Shown piece after piece: positions 9,709-14,100 of a stretch of 14,100 nt of DNA. Below the pieces are notes generated by a model. That model saw nothing but the letters and a program-made list of their open reading frames with translations, was not told where the DNA came from and made no database searches. The translations under genes were made by a program, and so were the position numbers. Numbering within the stretch: the stretch's first letter is position 1; every line of letters starts with the position of its first letter. The DNA is from Euperipatoides rowelli (taxonomy: Eukaryota; Onychophora; Udeonychophora; Euonychophora; Peripatopsidae): NCBI GenBank assembly GCA_003024985.2, contig PXIH01S0009914.1; one strand, 5' to 3'.

Positions 9709-11247
9709 ATGGTGAACGGAGCCTGCAGTGTTATTGATTGCCATAATAGCCAAGCAAAAATTAAAAAATGGAAGAATAGCATTTGTGTACATCATAATAT
9801 ATTAAACAAAGATTGTGTTTGTCAACAACCATACAAAATGCATAACTTCCCTAAAGACAAATTAAAGCTTCAACGTTGGCTGACTAACATTAATAGATTA
9901 GATGGAAGAAAAAAATTATGGCAACCTAAAAGTAGTAGTGCAATGGTTTGTTCCATTCATTTTGTTGGGGAAATACCCAGTTTACAAAATCCAGACCCTA
10001 CACTACACATGGGGCACAATAAAATCAAATCTAATAAACAAACTAGAAAACCCATAAAACGAGAGCAGCCAGTATTACAAGATAAAATATTGAACATTGG
10101 CCAGAGCCCAGCCTATGTTAATGAACCTTGTTCTANCAACTATATGTCTGATGACAATATCAGTTCCAGCTCTAATCAGTACTATGAAATATTAAACGAA
10201 CCTTCATTATGTCAAGATCACAATTGTAAATGTTTTGCTGACCTAAAAGAAACTATTCTTTCTCTTGAAAGGCAAGTTGCATCTCTCCAAACACAAATTC
10301 ACAATATTAAATATGGAGCAACATTGTCAGACAAAAAAATGAAATTTTTTACAGGCTTGAATTCAGTTCAAATGTTTAACGAGCTGCTTAACTCAATGGA
10401 GAAAAATGCAAACTCAATGATATTCTGGAGAGGAGAAAAAAAAAATACAACAATAGTGACCAAAACTATAAATATAAAACAACAGAAAAAAGGTGCTAAG
10501 AAAAAACTGACAACTAAAGATGAATTTTTAATAGTGCTTATGAAATTACGGTTAGGCCTTTTAAATCAGGATTTAGCTGTAAGATTTGGTGTGTCTACAG
10601 CTGTGATTTCTCAGACATTTTGCACTTGGATAAAATATTTACGAAAAGAATTAGCACCTTTAATTCAGATACCTAGTAAAGAGCAAATTAAAAACACATT
10701 GCCAAAAAATATCAGCAAGTATCATCCTAACTTAAGATGGATTATTGATTGCACAGAAGTGTTTATTGAAAAACCACGCTCATTAGACACTCAAGCTGTT
10801 ACTTGGAGTGACTACAAAAAGCACAATACAATTAAATTTCTTGTCGGAATAACACCCCTTGGGCTAATTAGTTTTGTATCTGAATGTTGGGGTGGTCGTG
10901 CATCAGACAGACTAATAACTCACCGTTCTGGGTTCTTAAATTTGATAGAACCTGGTGATGAAGTAATGGCAGACAGAGGATTCCAACTAACTGAAGACCT
11001 TTTGATACTAGAAGCAACAATGTCATTGCCACCATCAGTAAAAAATAATATACAAATGTCTAGAGATAATATTTGGAAAACAAAAAAAGTTGCCAATACC
11101 AGAATTCATATTGAAAGAGCAATAGGTAGAATAAAAGTTTTCAGAATTTTAAAACAAGTTCTTCCACTATCTTTGGTTCCACTGGCGGATGACATTGTAC
11201 ATACCTGTGCAGCACTGTGTAATTTACTTCCCCCTTTGGTGACTTAA
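9709..11247 (+). CDS. THAP-domain DDE transposase (DDE_Tnp_4 type)
   Basis: A 512-residue protein. I chose ATG 9709 because it places the first zinc ligand at C6, as in canonical THAP domains; the open frame runs further upstream but has no ATG. Residues 1-92 form the THAP DNA-binding finger: C6-x4-C11, HNFP at 45-48, W57 and C81-x2-H84-F85, with an inserted C26/H28/C36/C38 cluster. A leucine-rich coiled coil (about 178-205) could mediate dimerisation. Residues ~267-310 are a helix-turn-helix. The catalytic domain shows D347 (IIDCTEVF), D422 (VMADRGF) and E469 (RIHIERAIGRIK), with CWGGRASD between the first two. All three catalytic acids are present. Residue 143 is ambiguous (N at 10136). A TTTATTTTAG just before the ATG resembles a splice acceptor, so a 5' non-coding exon is possible. 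It likely binds the element ends and performs cut-and-paste transposition in the nucleus. Confidence 0.9.
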   Translation: MVNGACSVIDCHNSQAKIKKWKNSICVHHNILNKDCVCQQPYKMHNFPKDKLKLQRWLTNINRLDGRKKLWQPKSSSAMVCSIHFVGEIPSLQNPDPTLHMGHNKIKSNKQTRKPIKREQPVLQDKILNIGQSPAYVNEPCSXNYMSDDNISSSSNQYYEILNEPSLCQDHNCKCFADLKETILSLERQVASLQTQIHNIKYGATLSDKKMKFFTGLNSVQMFNELLNSMEKNANSMIFWRGEKKNTTIVTKTINIKQQKKGAKKKLTTKDEFLIVLMKLRLGLLNQDLAVRFGVSTAVISQTFCTWIKYLRKELAPLIQIPSKEQIKNTLPKNISKYHPNLRWIIDCTEVFIEKPRSLDTQAVTWSDYKKHNTIKFLVGITPLGLISFVSECWGGRASDRLITHRSGFLNLIEPGDEVMADRGFQLTEDLLILEATMSLPPSVKNNIQMSRDNIWKTKKVANTRIHIERAIGRIKVFRILKQVLPLSLVPLADDIVHTCAALCNLLPPLVT

Positions 11248-11699
11248 TGAAAAAAAAAATTTATCAAATGAAATTTATCCTGTTTAGTTGAATTAACGTA
11301 GTTTAAGAACAAAATACTCATTTATAGCACTAGAACTGAAAATAGTTTATTATGGTAGTAGTTCCAATGAGAAAAACAAATGATTGAAACAAAAAGGATG
11401 TTTGATTTTAATTTTTCTAATAAAAAAGTTAAAATAGGCTAATATATATTTCAAATACAAATTAATATGTTTTAATAAATGAGTTTAGCTTACTAATATT
11501 TCATTAATTATAATAAATAGTTAATTCTTGATTTTCAATGGGGTTGTATTCTGTAAGTTTGAGTCATTGAAAATAATTTATTTTGAAAATTAAGATTTAA
11601 AAGAAAATGCAGTTTTTATGTTAATTATTGAATATACCAGTACACATGAACAAACAAATATTTATTTACATAAACACAATTTAAATATACCGTACTGTT
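11248..11699. terminator. Convergent 3' ends of the two transposon genes
   Basis: The 452-bp AT-rich gap between the stop codons holds poly(A) signals for both strands. AATAAA on the plus strand is at 11419-11424, 11474-11479 and 11512-11517, serving the transposase. AATAAA on the minus strand is at 11666-11661, 34 nt past the exonuclease stop. No coding sequence is visible. Confidence 0.55.
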
Positions 11700-13764
11700 T
11701 TAGATATGACATTTGCTACAATTCCATATTGTACTTTCATCTTCTAGGAAATCTTCTAATCCTGTAAGACCAGTACATCTAAAATGACACCATAACTTGC
11801 ACTTATCACATTGAATACTGTTTTCAATTGTATCAGTAATATCTTGAACCTCTTTACATAATATGCCACAAATTCCACAAAGATAATCTTTGGTTTTGAT
11901 TAAACTTTTTGTTATCCTTTTTTTAGTAACGGGTAAACTTTGTGTCACTTTAGTCGTCGTAGCACAGCTATTTATTGTTGCATTTGCATCTCCACATTTT
12001 GACTGAACTGGTATCTGTTTTCTTGCCTGTATCCCTGTCATTGGATTTGATTGCTCCAATAGAGCTGGTGCTAGAAAATTAGTAAAAAAATATATTAAGT
12101 TCTGCTCTATTTCTTTCCATTTTATACTATCAAATAATATTCTTGACTTCCAATATCCTTTTTTAGTCCAAACAAAAAAATCACAATACTTATAACCAGA
12201 AATAGCCATTTGTCCGAGAATTTGTGAGTAATATTGATGTCTTGTGTTTATGTTTATTTGACCATTTATTATTTTTAAAAAATGTAATTTGTCCAAATTT
12301 TGTTCAGGCAAACTATCTTGAATAGAAAATGGACATTTAATTTCTAAACAGCCTGTCCCACAGCATTCACAGTGTATTATTGCATCAGGACTAGCAGCCA
12401 AAAATGGCAATAGTGGATGAATTAATAATCCACTGTCTTCACATACAAATTTATCATGTAAAGATGTTTGAGAAACTACATAATCATTCCTTGCTATAGG
12501 CTCCATTTGTTTTCCATACCTAATTTGGGGAACACAGAGGATATTTTCTGAAGTTAAAGTGTCAATAAGATTAGAAATGTCAATTTCATGAGGATTATCC
12601 ATGATTTGTATGGTATTAACTTTTGTGAAAACTCTATGAAAATTTGATGCAGTTATCATCCCTCTACGATATAATATCCATTGGCGATTCTCTGCTTGTC
12701 CTCGTGTCTTTTTTTCAACTAATTGAATATTTTCTGAATTATATTCTTTTTTCAATTCTGCCATAAATTTAGCAACCTGGTCTTCTGTAGAAAGTTGTCT
12801 GTTTGCAGAGCGACTTGCTATGGACATTATGCTCAAAACATTACTGCTACCGGTGTTATTAGATTTGTCTTGAGGTATTGGGGGATCACTGGCTGTAAAT
12901 ATTACGGAAGTAGGGCTAAATTGTTTTATTCTATCCAGTGAGCTAAAAATACTACTATAACCATTTTCTGGCATAAATTTTTTTTTTTTAAGAGAGAAAT
13001 GTGTGGTTTTTCTTTTATTTAAGCCAGAAATATTTGTATATTTGTTGTATCTAAAATTGAGGTTTTTTATCAATTGTGGTTCTACCTCCTTTTTTGGAAT
13101 GCCCCACTCACATTGCATAGAAGTACAAGCTAATTTATCCCTTGAATTAGACCGATTCACCATTTCCACTTTAAACAACAGAGCTGCAACATGATTGCAT
13201 GTCTCTCCCAAACCAGCTTTACATGAACAATAACCACTGTGAATTTGGCCAGTGGATTTGTTGATGCAAACCCAAAGCTGATGGGAGCTTTCATGTAGTC
13301 GTTCTGATCTCTGATCGTTTACAGGTTGTTTTAATGAAACAGTAAGAGCTGGTGTCAGAAATAAAATGGTATGCAATCTTCTGTAACCAGCCTCTTTCCA
13401 GGTATGAATATGCTTTAGTAGTCTTATATTTATTCAACTGTTTTGAACTTAGTTCACATGGTGTGAACAATAAAAAGTTGACAACATCCACATAAGTGGT
13501 ACAAGGCCACAGCTTATGGCATTCAGGCTCTCCAATCCAATTTTCACATAAAGAATTTGGATCAGGCAAGATACCTTCTTGAGCACTAAGCTTTTCTTTA
13601 TACTCCTTTTCTAATTGTGGAGGAACAGCAATGNTTTTGGCCTTGATGGGTAGCATAATCTTATTGGCTGCAAAAACTAATTCTGCTAATTCTTCTTTGA
13701 AGCCTGTAACTTGCAAACCTCTTTGTTGAAGAAATACCTTCAATTTTTCAATTGTTTGAAGTAG
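11700..13764 (-). pseudogene. Transposon SAP-SWIM-YqaJ-PHD exonuclease, frame broken by a 7-bp duplication
   Basis: Two overlapping minus-strand frames (13764 to 13291, and 13376 to 11700) encode one protein. The first begins with a SAP-like helix pair (FLQQRGLQVTGFKEELAEL). The second, numbered from 13376, has a SWIM zinc finger (C50, C52, C60, H62). It continues with a YqaJ/lambda-exonuclease-like nuclease containing RRGMITASNF, GKQME (E292), LAASPD (D331), LEIKCP (E345, K347) and HQYYSQILGQM, and ends with a C4HC3 PHD finger (C500, C503, C523, C526, H531, C534, C553, C556). The frame changes at a perfect TCTGATC tandem duplication (13303-13316); without one unit a single frame of about 685 codons results. 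No in-frame ATG exists before the stop at 13776-13774, so a first exon is missing, with a candidate acceptor AAG at 13767-13765. One residue is ambiguous (N at 13634). The nuclease probably processes DNA ends during transposition; that role is inferred. Confidence 0.85.
13303..13316 (-). repeat. 7-bp tandem duplication causing the frameshift
   Basis: TCTGATC occurs twice in direct tandem (13303-13309 and 13310-13316). Seven extra bases shift the minus-strand frame by one at exactly the place where homology passes from one frame to the other. Confidence 0.85.
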
Positions 13765-13800
13765 CTTAATGAATTATTCTAATTAAAAAAAAAAAATGAA
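13765..13800 (-). promoter_or_regulatory. Candidate 3' splice site of the exonuclease gene
   Basis: On the minus strand, a 12-nt T run (13796-13785) precedes TTAATTAG (AG at 13780-13779) and then ATTCATTAAG (AG at 13766-13765). Only use of the second AG keeps the SAP reading frame open, because the first leaves an in-frame TAA at 13776-13774. The first coding exon would lie further right. Confidence 0.4.
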
Positions 13801-14100
13801 GTAAACATACAATCAGGTCTATTGATAATTTAGCAAAACTTAATGAGCCTATAACTTTAAAAAATAAACGAAAATATTTTTATAAACTTCAATCTTGTTA
13901 TAAACAGAGATGTCTCTACATGCAGGAACACTTCCAATCCCCCATTAAGGATATCTAGTTTTTCATTAGGATGTCTAAACTGATCATTCTCTTTTTGGTT
14001 TAAGCAGATGATTTATTTACTTTTATTTTTTTATATTTCTATTTTCCTGTGCACTTTTCTTATGCTTAATTTTATTTGTTGACTTTTGGTTAATATTATC
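13774..14100. other. Right flank: expected 5' end of exonuclease gene / element end
   Basis: AT-rich DNA in which I could not identify an ATG-containing first exon, promoter or terminal repeat. A minus-strand stop-free stretch runs through about 13970-13880, but it has no family match and no clear splice donor. Confidence 0.4.

Larger units (their letters stand above)
9709..13764. mobile_element. Two-gene ISL2EU-type DNA transposon (coding core; ends not resolved)
   Basis: A THAP-DDE_Tnp_4 transposase gene (plus strand) and a SAP-SWIM-YqaJ-PHD exonuclease gene (minus strand) face each other across a 452-bp gap. I associate a THAP-type transposase paired with a YqaJ nuclease in one element with the eukaryotic superfamily called ISL2EU (earlier IS4EU) in Repbase, related to bacterial IS5-type elements. 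The span given is the minimum set by the two reading frames. The real element must extend to both sides, and no terminal inverted repeats or target duplication could be identified; the right end may lie beyond the window. The transposase frame is open, so the insertion is much younger than the pseudogene at 6290-7620. Confidence 0.8.

Noticed and set aside
13003-13194. 63-residue plus-strand frame.
   Set aside because: Antisense shadow of the exonuclease gene.
13880-13970. Minus-strand stop-free stretch as the missing first exon of the exonuclease.
   Set aside because: It has no in-frame ATG, no convincing donor and no similarity I recognise.
1-14100. CRISPR arrays, bacterial operons, rRNA or tRNA genes.
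   Set aside because: No regularly spaced repeats, Shine-Dalgarno-led gene clusters or conserved RNA sequences are visible. Introns and poly(A) signals mark the DNA as animal nuclear.

Overview
This is an AT-rich, intron-bearing animal nuclear fragment. The only host gene I recognise is the 3' end of BLOC1S6 (pallidin). Short spliced exons, a ~4.9 kb intron and many decayed repeats rule out a prokaryote. A decayed copy of a protein family I associate with repeat-rich arthropod genomes points to an arthropod. Any finer placement, such as decapod crustacean or chelicerate, would be a guess.

Layout: (1) 150-5257, plus strand, holds the last two exons of BLOC1S6, separated by a phase-0 intron (237-5137). 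The intron carries a complete ~500 bp non-autonomous hAT-like element with a perfect 8-bp target duplication, a pair of diverged interspersed repeats, a direct-repeat/inverted-repeat structure, and a strong excess of the heptamer TACAGTA/TACTGTA. (2) 5258-6289 is the 3' UTR with its poly(A) signal, then featureless AT-rich DNA with a G16 run. (3) 6290-7620, minus strand, is a multiply frameshifted pseudogene of an uncharacterised repetitive arthropod protein family. (4) 7621-9708 is AT-rich, with two diverged ~200 bp tandem units and a small hairpin. (5) 9709-13764 is the coding core of a two-gene DNA transposon. An apparently intact THAP / HTH / DDE_Tnp_4 transposase on the plus strand converges on a SAP-SWIM-YqaJ-PHD exonuclease gene on the minus strand. 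The arrangement matches what I know as the ISL2EU (IS4EU) type of eukaryotic transposon. (6) 13774-14100 should hold the 5' end of the exonuclease gene and perhaps the element terminus, but neither could be fixed.

The transposase would bind element ends through its THAP finger and cut and join DNA with its DDE catalytic domain. The YqaJ protein, a lambda-exonuclease-like nuclease, presumably helps process or repair DNA ends during transposition, and its PHD and SAP modules suggest chromatin and DNA tethering. In this copy the exonuclease frame is broken by an exact 7-bp tandem duplication (13303-13316). Removing one unit restores one continuous ~685-codon frame, so the break looks recent, or is an assembly artefact.
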